6,923 bases of DNA from an uncultured Bacilli bacterium (GTDB lineage: Bacteria; Bacillota_I; Bacilli_A; RF39; UBA660). Positions 1 to 6,010 of the stretch are shown piece after piece. The stretch is taken from positions 1 through 6,923 of the forward strand of contig CAKPOS010000024.1 of the NCBI GenBank assembly GCA_934176955.1, written 5' to 3'. The first letter of the stretch is position 1. The number at the start of each line of letters is the position of its first letter. The notes beneath the pieces were generated by a model that saw nothing but the letters and a program-made list of their open reading frames with translations, was not told where the DNA came from and ran no database searches. The translations under genes and the position numbers were made by a program.

Positions 1-405
1 TCTTTTTATTTTTTCTTTATCTGTTTCATTTTCTTTTTTCTTTGTTACTTTAGGCATAGTTGACCGTCCTCGCTTTCATTCAACTATATTATAACCGTTT
101 TCTTTATATTTTTTAATCCAATTATGTAACATTCCATCTCCAGGTAGTCCGATATCTAGTGAAACACTCCAAATAGATTCATTATTATTTAACACTCTAT
201 CTATTGCATCCTGTTTTATAAATTTGCTGTAATATTTGTTACTACTTGTTCTTAAGACATCATAACCGTGTATGTCAATTAAACAACATAAATATTGAAC
301 TCCGTGAATACATATATTATATTTCTTTGATAAAAATAATTTACTCATTCCATTTTTTCTATCTTGATATAATTGTATTTTTTCATCATAACTTAATTTA
401 GACAT
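1..405 (-). pseudogene. IS3-family transposase OrfA, interrupted by an in-frame TGA; continues beyond the window
   Basis: This is the DNA-binding OrfA subunit of an IS3/IS150-type transposase, which recognises the IS ends. The ATG at 405 follows a GAGG ribosome binding site. Residues about 5-30 and 65-105 look like two successive helix-turn-helix repeats, the second ending in the typical HNWIKKYKENGYNIVE. A TGA then occurs at 76-78 (codon 110). The frame stays open afterwards, giving KRGRSTMPKV and a Lys/Glu-rich stretch to base 1, which is the usual OrfA continuation into its coiled-coil region. The stop therefore looks like a nonsense change rather than the natural end. This copy would make a truncated OrfA and is probably not autonomous unless helped by another copy. 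I recognise the family from sequence feel; no alignment was run. Confidence 0.8.
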
Positions 406-426
406 ATAAAAACCTCGTTTCTATTT

Positions 427-446
427 TGTCCAAGAAACAGGGTTCA
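427..446 (-). repeat. IS150-type terminal inverted repeat (left end of the left IS)
   Basis: On the minus strand this reads TGAACCC, TGTTTC, TTGGACA from outside to inside. The outer and inner heptamers match the terminal repeat at 5971-5996 at identical spacing, and only the central six bases differ. This pattern (a xxACCC block and a TTGGAC block) is typical of the IS150 subgroup. Confidence 0.75.
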
Positions 447-451
447 TATAA

Positions 452-952
452 AAAAATACCTACACTATTTCAGAGAGTGATAGGAATAAAATTACTGAAT
501 ATGTTGATAAAGTTGATGATACTAATAAGGATTTTAAAAAGACTGAAATGTTATCAGTAACCTTAAATAATGTAGATACTGAATTACAAGAAAATAGAGA
601 AAAGATTAAAATACTAACCGAAAACAATAAAGCATTAACTCTTAAAGTTGATACTTTATCTAAAAATATTGATAATAAAAACAAAGAGATTAAAGAGTTA
701 AAAAGCGACAATAAACGCTTACAAGAAATGGTTGATTATTTCAAAAATCTATTTAGTAGATTAGTAAAATTTATTAAAAATAAGATGTTTGGCAATGATA
801 AAGAACGAGAAGATTATTGGAAAGTATCTAAAGATATGTACAAACATGGCATATTTAGTGATGATACTATTGAATCAATTAAAGATGATTATATTTGGAA
901 CAAAGAAAATGATAAACATAAAGATAAAGGTCGTGATGACTTTGAATTATAG
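452..952 (+). pseudogene. 5'-truncated coiled-coil gene, likely C-terminus of a MobV/Pre-type mobilization relaxase
   Basis: The frame is open from base 452, directly inside the IS end, to the TAG at 950-952 (166 codons). No start codon or ribosome binding site lies at the beginning, so this is the tail of a longer gene whose front was lost or separated by the IS insertion. The fragment begins KNTYTISESD. It has a long Lys/Glu/Asn-rich coiled coil over roughly its residues 33-95, then a conserved-looking tail with YFKNLFSRLVKFIKNKMFG and a charged end. This resembles the C-terminal region of plasmid/ICE mobilization proteins, whose catalytic relaxase domain is N-terminal and would be missing here. 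An internal ATG at 548 could start a 134-residue peptide, but no clear ribosome binding site precedes it. The coiled-coil and truncation evidence is firm. The Mob assignment is from recognition of the tail and is moderate. Confidence 0.6.
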
Positions 953-969
953 ATTAGAAGTGTTATAAT
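942..969 (+). promoter_or_regulatory. Predicted sigma-A-type promoter with extended -10 for the ORF6N gene
   Basis: TTGAAT (942-947) and TATAAT (964-969) are 16 bases apart. A TG at 961-962 completes the extended -10 motif TGnTATAAT. The -35 box overlaps the last codons of the truncated upstream gene. Transcription would start near 976, giving a leader of about 40 bases before the ATG at 1019. This lets the ORF6N gene be expressed independently of the broken gene upstream. Confidence 0.6.
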
Positions 970-1018
970 TATTTCATTGATAAATCAACTAATTTATTTT
1001 TCAGAAAGTGAGGTAACA

Positions 1019-1903
1019 ATGGGAAGTATAAATGTTTTAGAAAAAGAAAATAATATTGTTAGTGTAAACAATAATGTAGAAAATATGATATATGAAATAA
1101 GAGGAGTTCAAGTAATGCTATCATCGGATGTAGCAAAACTTTATCAGGTAGAAACAAGAAGAATTAATGAAGTTATTAAAAGAAATATTAAAAGATTTCC
1201 AGATACTTTTTGTTTTCAACTAACAGAAAATGAATTTTATAACTTGAGGTCGCAATTTGCGATCTCAAGTGAAAATGGTCATGGCGGTATAAGATATTTA
1301 CCTTATGTTTTAACAGAACAAGGTATAATGATGTTATCAGGACTTTTAAAAAGCGATATTGCAGTTAAAGTAAATGTACAAATTATAGATGCATTTGTAA
1401 AATTAAGAAGATATGTTTCTAATAGTTTAGTTAATAATGAAATGTTGTTAAATCACGAAAATAGGATATTAAAGTTAGAGCATACATTTAATAAAATGCA
1501 AGAAAAAGAAAAAATTAATACTATATTCTTTGAAGGGCAGATATTTGATGCCTATACATTATTATTAGATTTATTTGAGAGTACTGAAGAAGAAATAATT
1601 ATTATTGATAATTATGCATCTAAAGAACTTTTAAAAATTCTTAAAAGTGTTGATAAAAAAATAATAATTGTTTCTAAAAATATAGATGATATACTTGTTA
1701 AAAAATACAGCAGTGAATACTCTAATATAGAATTCAAAAATCTTGATATATTCCATGACAGGTTTTTAATTATAGACAGAAAAAAATTATATTCTTGTGG
1801 AGCATCATTTAAGGATTTAGGAAAGAAATGTTTTGCCATTAATGAAATGGAATCAAAAAAACTAATTGATGACTTATTAGATAAAATCTCTATAAATACT
1901 TAA
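1019..1903 (+). CDS. ORF6N-domain protein with PLD-like C-terminal motif
   Basis: This is a 294-residue protein. The start is the ATG at 1019, because GTGAGG (1008-1013) sits five bases upstream; an in-frame TTG at 977 has no comparable site. Residues about 22-110 form an ORF6N domain (family of the KilA-N/antirepressor type, thought to bind DNA). It includes VMLSSDVAKLYQVETRRINE, NLRSQFAISS and RYLPYVLTEQGIMMLSGLL. A short coiled coil follows (about 140-165). The C-terminal half alternates beta-strand and helix and ends in HDRFLIID (residues 246-253) and CGASFKDLGKK, which resembles one half of a phospholipase D-like H-x-R/K-x4-D motif. Proteins of this architecture occur in prophages, plasmids and ICEs; their exact role is not established. 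A near-perfect palindrome lies on the NLRSQFAISS codons. The gene is complete and appears to have its own promoter, followed by a likely shared terminator. Confidence 0.85.
   Translation: MGSINVLEKENNIVSVNNNVENMIYEIRGVQVMLSSDVAKLYQVETRRINEVIKRNIKRFPDTFCFQLTENEFYNLRSQFAISSENGHGGIRYLPYVLTEQGIMMLSGLLKSDIAVKVNVQIIDAFVKLRRYVSNSLVNNEMLLNHENRILKLEHTFNKMQEKEKINTIFFEGQIFDAYTLLLDLFESTEEEIIIIDNYASKELLKILKSVDKKIIIVSKNIDDILVKKYSSEYSNIEFKNLDIFHDRFLIIDRKKLYSCGASFKDLGKKCFAINEMESKKLIDDLLDKISINT
1242..1270. repeat. 29-base near-perfect palindrome inside the ORF6N gene
   Basis: Arms 1242-1255 and 1257-1270 flank a single central T. Thirteen of fourteen pairs are Watson-Crick; the exception, 1249/1263, is G-T and so is a G-U pair in the + strand RNA. 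The core TCGCAA/TTGCGA is GC-rich compared with the surrounding gene, and it contains the only GCG alanine codon in the gene. It encodes NLRSQFAISS, a conserved segment of the ORF6N domain, so part of the sequence is constrained by protein. The symmetry itself suggests an additional DNA- or RNA-level role. Confidence 0.8.
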
Positions 1904-1955
1904 AAATTATTAAAGTACTTTAGGTTGCTGCAGGTAATTTTGGTAGATTTTAAAA

Positions 1956-1978
1956 GGAAGAACATATTAAACTCTTCC
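1956..1978 (-). terminator. Likely rho-independent terminator between convergent genes
   Basis: GGAAGA (1956-1961) pairs with TCTTCC (1973-1978) across an 11-base loop. Flanking AGATT and AATCT can extend the stem imperfectly. Read on the minus strand, the stem is followed by TTTTAAAATC, giving a short U-run as expected for termination after the methyltransferase gene. On the + strand the following bases are only moderately T-rich, but the same hairpin may also serve the ORF6N gene. Confidence 0.55.
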
Positions 1979-1994
1979 CTTCATTTAATCTAAA

Positions 1995-2835
1995 TTATTT
2001 GTCTTTAACTTTCATAACAACTACAATAGCATCTTCCAGTGTTTGTTCTATTTCTTCATCAATTATATTTAATTTCTTGATAGAGTATAGTTCATCTTTG
2101 ACTTCATTAAATTTATGAACTTCTACTAATTCAAAACCAATATCTCCAAAAAAATCTTTAACATGGTTTATATCTTCAAATCTATCATTTAGATTGTTTC
2201 TTGAAGTAATATTTGATACATTTTTGTTAAAACCTTCAAGGGCATCATTTTATGATTTTAAGAATTTTTTAGGAGTAACATCAGAAGTAATCCAGATTCC
2301 ATTATATTTGGATAGTAAATCATAAACGTTTTCTGCAACTATTCTTTTTTCTTCAAATGTTAAATATCTTAATAGTCCTTCGTTAATTACTGCTATAGAA
2401 TTATCTTTAAAATATTTTTGACATTTATTAAGATCACTTTTTCTCAATGCATTTCCACTAACAATATTTAAATTATTAGGAATATTTTCATTAATTGATT
2501 TTAAAATTTTCTTTTTATTTTGGCAAACACTTTCTAAATCTATTTCAACATAATTGTATCCTTTTTTAGAATATATTAATCCTCTTGAAGGATACCCAGA
2601 TGCCAATTCTAAAACTTGCTTAATATTGGATTTATCTAAAAGTTTATTAATTAATTTATATCTTGCTTCTATTTCAGGAGCCATATTTTTATATAAAGCA
2701 ACTTCGGTATTGCTATGATTTTTCTAGCCAGTCATATATTTCTTTTTCATAAGGTATATCTGTAAATATTCTAGGATAAGAAGTTATGATAGCTGTGGGA
2801 CTTACTTCTTTATAATCATTATCATTGATTTTCAT
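1995..2835 (-). pseudogene. Class I SAM-dependent methyltransferase, broken by one frameshift and one internal stop
   Basis: Reading leftward from ATG 2835, the first frame gives MKINDNDYKE to DWLEKS and stops at TAG 2713-2715. One base over, the frame resumes HSNTEVALYKNMAPEIEARYK and runs through VLELASGYPSRG, the glycine-containing SAM-binding motif I. It continues to INEGLLRYLTFEEKR, a motif seen in leucine carboxyl methyltransferase-like (PPM1/LCMT) enzymes. A TAA at 2250-2252 then interrupts. After it the same frame continues NDALEGFNKNVSNITSR to the natural TAA at 1995-1997. The span of 841 bases is one more than a multiple of three, so a single inserted base is likely, perhaps in the A-run at 2719-2723. 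The repaired product would be about 279 residues. The substrate is unknown. The start overlaps the end of pnuC by 14 bases, showing former translational coupling. The central 144-residue open piece is unlikely to be functional alone. Confidence 0.8.
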
Positions 2836-3492
2836 TGTTTACTCTTTTCTTTGCTTCTATATTCCATTTTATTATTCCATAAATATTGATAAGTAAATAA
2901 CCTATAGATACTAATAATATCATTGTTGATTCTTCACCTTTATTTATAAAAGTTATAATCCAAATACTTAAATCTATAACATTATTGATTATCCATAGCC
3001 ACCATGGTTATTTAAATCTAAGAATCATGAGTACTACTCTACATAAGTTGATACAATTTGAACTTGCATCCATAAATGCTAATCTTTGGCTTGGGATAAG
3101 AGTAAGTAAATATCCAAGTAATAAACTTCCAACTATACAAGGCAGTGTAATAATTATAGAATTTTTTAAAGTAAATTCTCACACCTTTACATATTTTCAT
3201 CATCTAAATTCTTATTCCAAGTTACAAAGCCTTTAATTTGAAGAGGAGAGAATATAAAGATATAGAAGAAAAATATTCCATATAAATTATTTTTGAATGA
3301 TACATAACCCATTAAAAGATAATTAATTAAACCTAAAATATAATTGTTTCTTTTTCCTTCACTTGCAAAATAAGCACATAATAACCCTGTTAATAAAATA
3401 GCTCCACCGACTATGATATCGTTAGAAATTATCCCTGAGATTATAGAGATTATTACACAAACACAAGTAATTATTATATACTTCTTATTCAT
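2822..3492 (-). pseudogene. pnuC: PnuC-type nicotinamide riboside/NMN transporter, broken by frameshift and stop codons
   Basis: PnuC is a membrane protein that imports nicotinamide riboside or related NAD precursors. From ATG 3492 the first frame gives 101 residues with several hydrophobic segments and the family-like GLINYLLMGYVSFKNNLYG and GFVTWNKN, then stops at TAA 3187-3189. In the neighbouring frame the rest of the protein follows: LTLIPSQRLAFMDASSN, WWLWIINNVIDLSIWI and the C-terminal helix with LVSIGYLLINIYGIIKW, ending at TGA 2822-2824. That frame has a TGA at 3179-3181 and a TAA at 3008-3010, the latter directly before PWWLW. The 671-base span is one base short of a multiple of three. 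At least one frameshift and two nonsense changes are therefore needed, which points to real decay rather than a single sequencing error. Repaired length would be about 223 residues, normal for the family. The start overlaps the preceding gene by 8 bases. Confidence 0.85.
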
Positions 3493-3837
3493 CTTTCATT
3501 TCCCAACTTTTAAAGTAAATACAGTCAAGATTTTCATTAAATTTTATTTCGTATATTCCATCAAAATTTTGATTATTTTGCTTTAAAATCCATTGTGCTA
3601 TTCTATTAAAGTATAACCATCAATTGCTAAAGGTTTGATTTCTATTAATTGAATATTTTCATTTTTAATATGTTGCCATTCTTCAATTATTTCTTTTAAA
3701 GTAGTGTATGGTTTAATAAATGGTGTTTCTTGATAAAAAGTAGTATTTTTAAATAATGAAACAGCACTTTCAATATCTTTATTAAACCAATAATCTTTTA
3801 ATTTGTTTAACCATTCTTCTAAAAATTGTTTACTCAT
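3485..3837 (-). pseudogene. NTF2/SnoaL-like small protein, frameshifted by a 5-base tandem duplication
   Basis: The start is ATG 3837, with AAAGGA six bases upstream; an in-frame GTG at 3852 lies in that ribosome binding site and is not used. The first part contains EEWLNKLKDYWFNKDIESAV, FYQETPF and IEEWQHIKNENIQ, typical of the cone-shaped NTF2-like fold, and stops at TAG 3598-3600. Just there, the pentamer CTATT occurs twice in tandem on the + strand (3598-3607, AATAG twice on the coding strand). Removing one copy restores a continuous frame, DGYTLIAQWILKQNNQ followed by FDGIYEIKFNENLDCIYFKS, to the TAA at 3485-3487, giving about 115 residues, a normal length. NTF2-like proteins have diverse enzymatic or binding roles, and none can be assigned. 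The gene end overlaps the pnuC start by 8 bases. Confidence 0.8.
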
Positions 3838-3858
3838 ATTTTTTCCTTTCACTAATAA

Positions 3859-4506
3859 TTAAATTTCTATTGTTTCCTCAATGTCTAAAACTTTATAGTT
3901 AATATCAAACTTATCAAAATTTTTCTTCATATAATCAGTATCAGTTGGATATTTTTCATTATCCATGTGAATTGGTAAAACTAAATTTGCACCTAACTCT
4001 TTAGAAAATAATGATGCTTCAAATGCAGACATAGTAAGTCCATAACCTGTTACTGGAAGAGCTACAATATCTGCTTTATAATCATTGTTAAAACAGATAG
4101 TATCACTAGTAATATAAAGTCTATGCTCTCCATCATCTACTATGTAGCCAACATTTTCAAATACTTGACCGCCATTTTTTAATAATGGATTGTAGCCATG
4201 AAAGGCTTTAACTACTTCAATTTTTACATCATCAAAATCTAATATATCATTTTCTTTCACAATATTAAATCTTATTTCTGGATAAGTATTCTGTACTTCT
4301 TGAGTAGAATAGATAGGAATATTAATATCTTTTAACACATCACTTTTAATATGATCTCCGTGTTTATGAGTTATTAAAATTATATCTGCAGTTTTCCATT
4401 CTTCTAAAAATTTATCTTGGTATTTTAAACTTCCTGCATCAATTAAAATTCTTTTACTATTTGTTTCAATCATTAGGCATGATTGTGGATATTTTTTTAT
4501 TTTCAT
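3859..4506 (-). CDS. Metallo-beta-lactamase-fold metal-dependent hydrolase
   Basis: This is a complete 215-residue protein. ATG 4506 has AAGGAG nine bases upstream. The metal-binding signature THKHGDH is at residues 46-52 (His47, His49, Asp51, His52). Other likely ligands are His103 (AFHG), Asp135 (YITSD) and His180 (LPIH). The overall plan, including LPVTGYGLTMS where related proteins carry a Gly-rich TM motif, resembles the short UPF0173-like or UlaG-like branch of the MBL hydrolases. These are usually cytoplasmic and of unknown substrate, with two metals at the active site. No signal peptide is visible. The gene lies 30 bases after the nuclease-like gene and 21 bases before the NTF2-like gene, so it is probably cotranscribed with both. 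Unlike the three genes downstream it is intact, suggesting it is either still used or simply not yet hit. Confidence 0.88.
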   Translation of the reverse strand: MKIKKYPQSCLMIETNSKRILIDAGSLKYQDKFLEEWKTADIILITHKHGDHIKSDVLKDINIPIYSTQEVQNTYPEIRFNIVKENDILDFDDVKIEVVKAFHGYNPLLKNGGQVFENVGYIVDDGEHRLYITSDTICFNNDYKADIVALPVTGYGLTMSAFEASLFSKELGANLVLPIHMDNEKYPTDTDYMKKNFDKFDINYKVLDIEETIEI

Positions 4507-4536
4507 TGTTTCTTTCTCCTTTTTCTTTCCTTAAAA

Positions 4537-5763
4537 CTATATTGATAAGTCAAAAACATATATTCTTACTTTCAAAATTTGACCATCATTATTTTTAGAT
4601 TTTAATTTTAATTCAAATTCATTTTTATCAAATTCGCTGTAACTTAAATAGTTTTCTTCATCTGGCATAATACTTTTTATTTCCTCTATTACTTTAAAAA
4701 AATCTTTATTCCTAGAAAAAATTATCAATGATAATTTATTATCTCGCCAAGTAGTATAGCTTTGTAATTGTGATAATGCTGATTGAAATATTTTTTTCCC
4801 TGCCCAAACTTTACATTCTGCTATAAATGCAGCTCTATTTTCATATTCTATTAAAATGTCTGTTTTTCCATGTTTTCTGAAACATTCACTATTTGCTTTG
4901 CCTTTAAACAAACCATTTAAAAATGCTAATATAATATCTCTTAATTGTTCTTCATACATACTATTATATACTTCAGGCGTTCTTTCAAATGTACTTCCTT
5001 GATTTTTAATCATTTCTAGTATATCTTGGTATATTTCATCTGAAATAGAATATTCTTGAATACTATTATCTCTTTTTACAAGAGGTATGATTTTTCTCTC
5101 AATTTTTATTTCTTCTATCACTTTTGGATTAGTTCTTGTAATTGGAATTTCTAACATCTTTGAAATAGCATAAAACTTATCTGCTTTTTCTTTTCTGTTT
5201 TTTAATTCAGTTTTTGCTAAATCTCCTATTTGAGAATTAAAATTTTGTGCTTGATTATTGCAATAACCTATAAATTGTTTTATGTCTTCTAAATCTCTAT
5301 AAATCTTATTAAATAATAATTCTTTATTTTCTTCTTTAGCCATTTTATCTAAGCTTTCTCTTGCAGATAAGGTAAAATAGTTATTATATAAATCAATTTC
5401 CGGATGTCCACTTAAACTATATGTATCAGCAGAACATTTAAATAAAAGTTTATCTCCAAAAAACGGGAATTGACAAGTAATATTAATTCCTTCAATTTCC
5501 CAATATTGGGATTCAAAAGGGTCATTTCTATCATAAAACATATTAGGTAATTTTATGGTTGTTTTTTCTATTTTTCTATTTTCTTTTACTTCCTCTTGAA
5601 TTTCTACTAACTCTAATTTATATTTTTCAATCATATTATGAATAATAGTTTCATCTTGTCCAGACATTGCTTCTTCATCAGATAGTGACTGAATATAATC
5701 TTTTATTTCATTTTTTCTTGCATCTATTATATTTCTTATTTCATAATCTCGAAATGGCTTCAC
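4537..5763 (-). CDS. Uncharacterised protein with PD-(D/E)XK nuclease-like C-terminal domain
   Basis: This 408-residue protein starts at GTG 5763, supported by AGGTGAT at 5767-5773. The N-terminal 60 residues are helical and highly charged. A middle region (about 75-145) looks beta-rich, with GINITCQFPFFGDKLLFKC and TYSLSGHPEIDLYNNYF. Residues about 150-200 are probably a coiled coil. The C-terminal part (about 245-360) carries a nuclease-like pattern: Glu271/272 in a helix, GKTDILIEY (Asp302), AECKVW (Glu316-x-Lys318) and QLQSY (Gln332) in the next helix. That order, E...D...ExK...Q, fits the PD-(D/E)XK restriction-endonuclease fold. Such proteins are often DNA-damaging defence or mobile-element enzymes, but no partner methylase, helicase or ATPase is visible. 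The gene heads the leftward array. It is intact and I do not recognise a named family. Confidence 0.75.
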   Translation of the reverse strand: MKPFRDYEIRNIIDARKNEIKDYIQSLSDEEAMSGQDETIIHNMIEKYKLELVEIQEEVKENRKIEKTTIKLPNMFYDRNDPFESQYWEIEGINITCQFPFFGDKLLFKCSADTYSLSGHPEIDLYNNYFTLSARESLDKMAKEENKELLFNKIYRDLEDIKQFIGYCNNQAQNFNSQIGDLAKTELKNRKEKADKFYAISKMLEIPITRTNPKVIEEIKIERKIIPLVKRDNSIQEYSISDEIYQDILEMIKNQGSTFERTPEVYNSMYEEQLRDIILAFLNGLFKGKANSECFRKHGKTDILIEYENRAAFIAECKVWAGKKIFQSALSQLQSYTTWRDNKLSLIIFSRNKDFFKVIEEIKSIMPDEENYLSYSEFDKNEFELKLKSKNNDGQILKVRIYVFDLSI

Positions 5764-5766
5764 AAT

Positions 5767-5773
5767 ATCACCT
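5767..5773 (-). promoter_or_regulatory. Ribosome binding site deciding the GTG start of the nuclease-like gene
   Basis: The minus strand reads AGGTGAT three bases before the GTG codon at 5763-5761, so the AGG core lies about seven bases away. This is a strong Shine-Dalgarno match at a normal distance. It supports GTG as the start; the next in-frame ATG codons are internal and lack such a site. Confidence 0.7.
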
Positions 5774-5829
5774 CTTGTATTAATTTTATCAAAAAATATT
5801 GATTTTTTCGAGACATAAAGGCAATTTTA

Positions 5830-5838
5830 TGTTAAAAT
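5830..5838 (+). promoter_or_regulatory. Candidate extended -10 promoter element for the structured RNA region
   Basis: TGTTAAAAT fits the extended -10 form TGnTAtAAT with one change. A convincing -35 box is not visible, which is tolerated by extended -10 promoters. Transcription would start near 5845, right where the first potential hairpin begins. Confidence 0.35.
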
Positions 5839-5843
5839 ATTAT

Positions 5844-5953
5844 TAACAACGGAAGATTATATGTATTCTTTCGTTATTGGGAAAAAAGTTGTAGATAGCT
5901 ACGACACTTGCTCCAGATTGATAGGAAACTCGGAAATTAACTTCTGAGAGTAA
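5844..5953 (+). ncRNA. Candidate structured RNA or leader, family not recognised
   Basis: There is no gene in this 5764-5970 interval. The + strand can form hairpin 1 (5848-5856 with 5867-5875), hairpin 2 (5888-5894 with 5899-5905, four-base loop) and hairpin 3 (5929-5935 with 5942-5948). Each contains exactly one imperfect pair (5852/5871, 5890/5903, 5932/5945), and all are G-U on the + strand but A-C on the minus strand, which points to a + strand RNA. Segment 5943-5953 can alternatively pair with 5908-5917 (ten pairs, one bulged A, including another G-U). That pairing excludes hairpin 3, as in attenuators or riboswitches. No U-rich terminator follows before the IS end at 5971, so any regulated gene would lie beyond the insertion. 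The function is inferred only; the pairing is seen directly. Confidence 0.4.
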
Positions 5954-5970
5954 TAAATGCTAACTAGAAA

Positions 5971-5996
5971 TGAACTGAACCCCAAAAGTTGGACAG
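5971..5996 (+). repeat. IS150-type terminal inverted repeat (right-type end)
   Basis: From outside to inside it reads TGAACTGAACCCCAAAAG then TTGGACAG. The blocks TGAACCC and TTGGACA, six bases apart, match the end at 427-446. It lies 14 bases outside the OrfB stop, a usual distance for this IS group. Confidence 0.85.
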
Positions 5997-6010
5997 TTTA
6001 TAAATAGTTT

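Larger units (their letters stand above)
1..446 (-). mobile_element. IS3-family (IS150-type) insertion sequence, 5' part, cut by window edge
   Basis: The element reads leftward out of the window. Its OrfA starts at 405, and a terminal repeat lies at 427-446. Read inward, the end is TGAACCC, six bases, then TTGGACA. The same two blocks with the same spacing occur at the opposite-type end of the right-hand IS (5971-5996), as expected for IRL and IRR of one IS150-like family. The outermost bases differ between the two ends, so the exact left boundary could shift by a few bases. OrfB and the far end are outside the window. The insertion abuts the open frame of a truncated mobilization-type gene and probably disrupted it. 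Confidence 0.85.

Noticed and set aside
406..440. Promoter for the left OrfA using TTGGAC of the terminal repeat as -35
   Set aside because: With a normal 17-base spacer the -10 would overlap the OrfA start codon.
460..711. Minus-strand open frame of 83 codons
   Set aside because: It is antisense to the coiled-coil gene, has a low-complexity Leu/Ser/Phe composition, and lacks a ribosome binding site.
977..1018. Upstream TTG start for the ORF6N protein
   Set aside because: The ATG at 1019 has a good GTGAGG site and the ORF6N domain begins well after it.
1612..1839. Minus-strand open frame of 75 codons
   Set aside because: It lies wholly inside the intact ORF6N gene on the opposite strand and has no family-like sequence.
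2985..3236. Plus-strand open frame of 83 codons
   Set aside because: It is antisense to the pnuC pseudogene, whose protein is recognisable on the other strand.
1..3492. TGA read as Trp or another alternative code
   Set aside because: Trp is encoded by TGG throughout, in-frame stops include TAA as well as TGA, frameshifts are also present, and TGA ends pnuC in a sensible place.
1995..3837. All gene breaks being sequencing errors
   Set aside because: Several lesions are internal stop codons lying in the correct, family-like frame, and one is a clean 5-base duplication; neighbouring long genes are intact. Errors cannot be fully excluded without reads.
5783..5791. TGATAAAAT on the minus strand as promoter of the nuclease-like gene
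   Set aside because: It fits an extended -10, but transcription would start only a few bases before the ribosome binding site and no -35 is visible; too weak to list as a feature.
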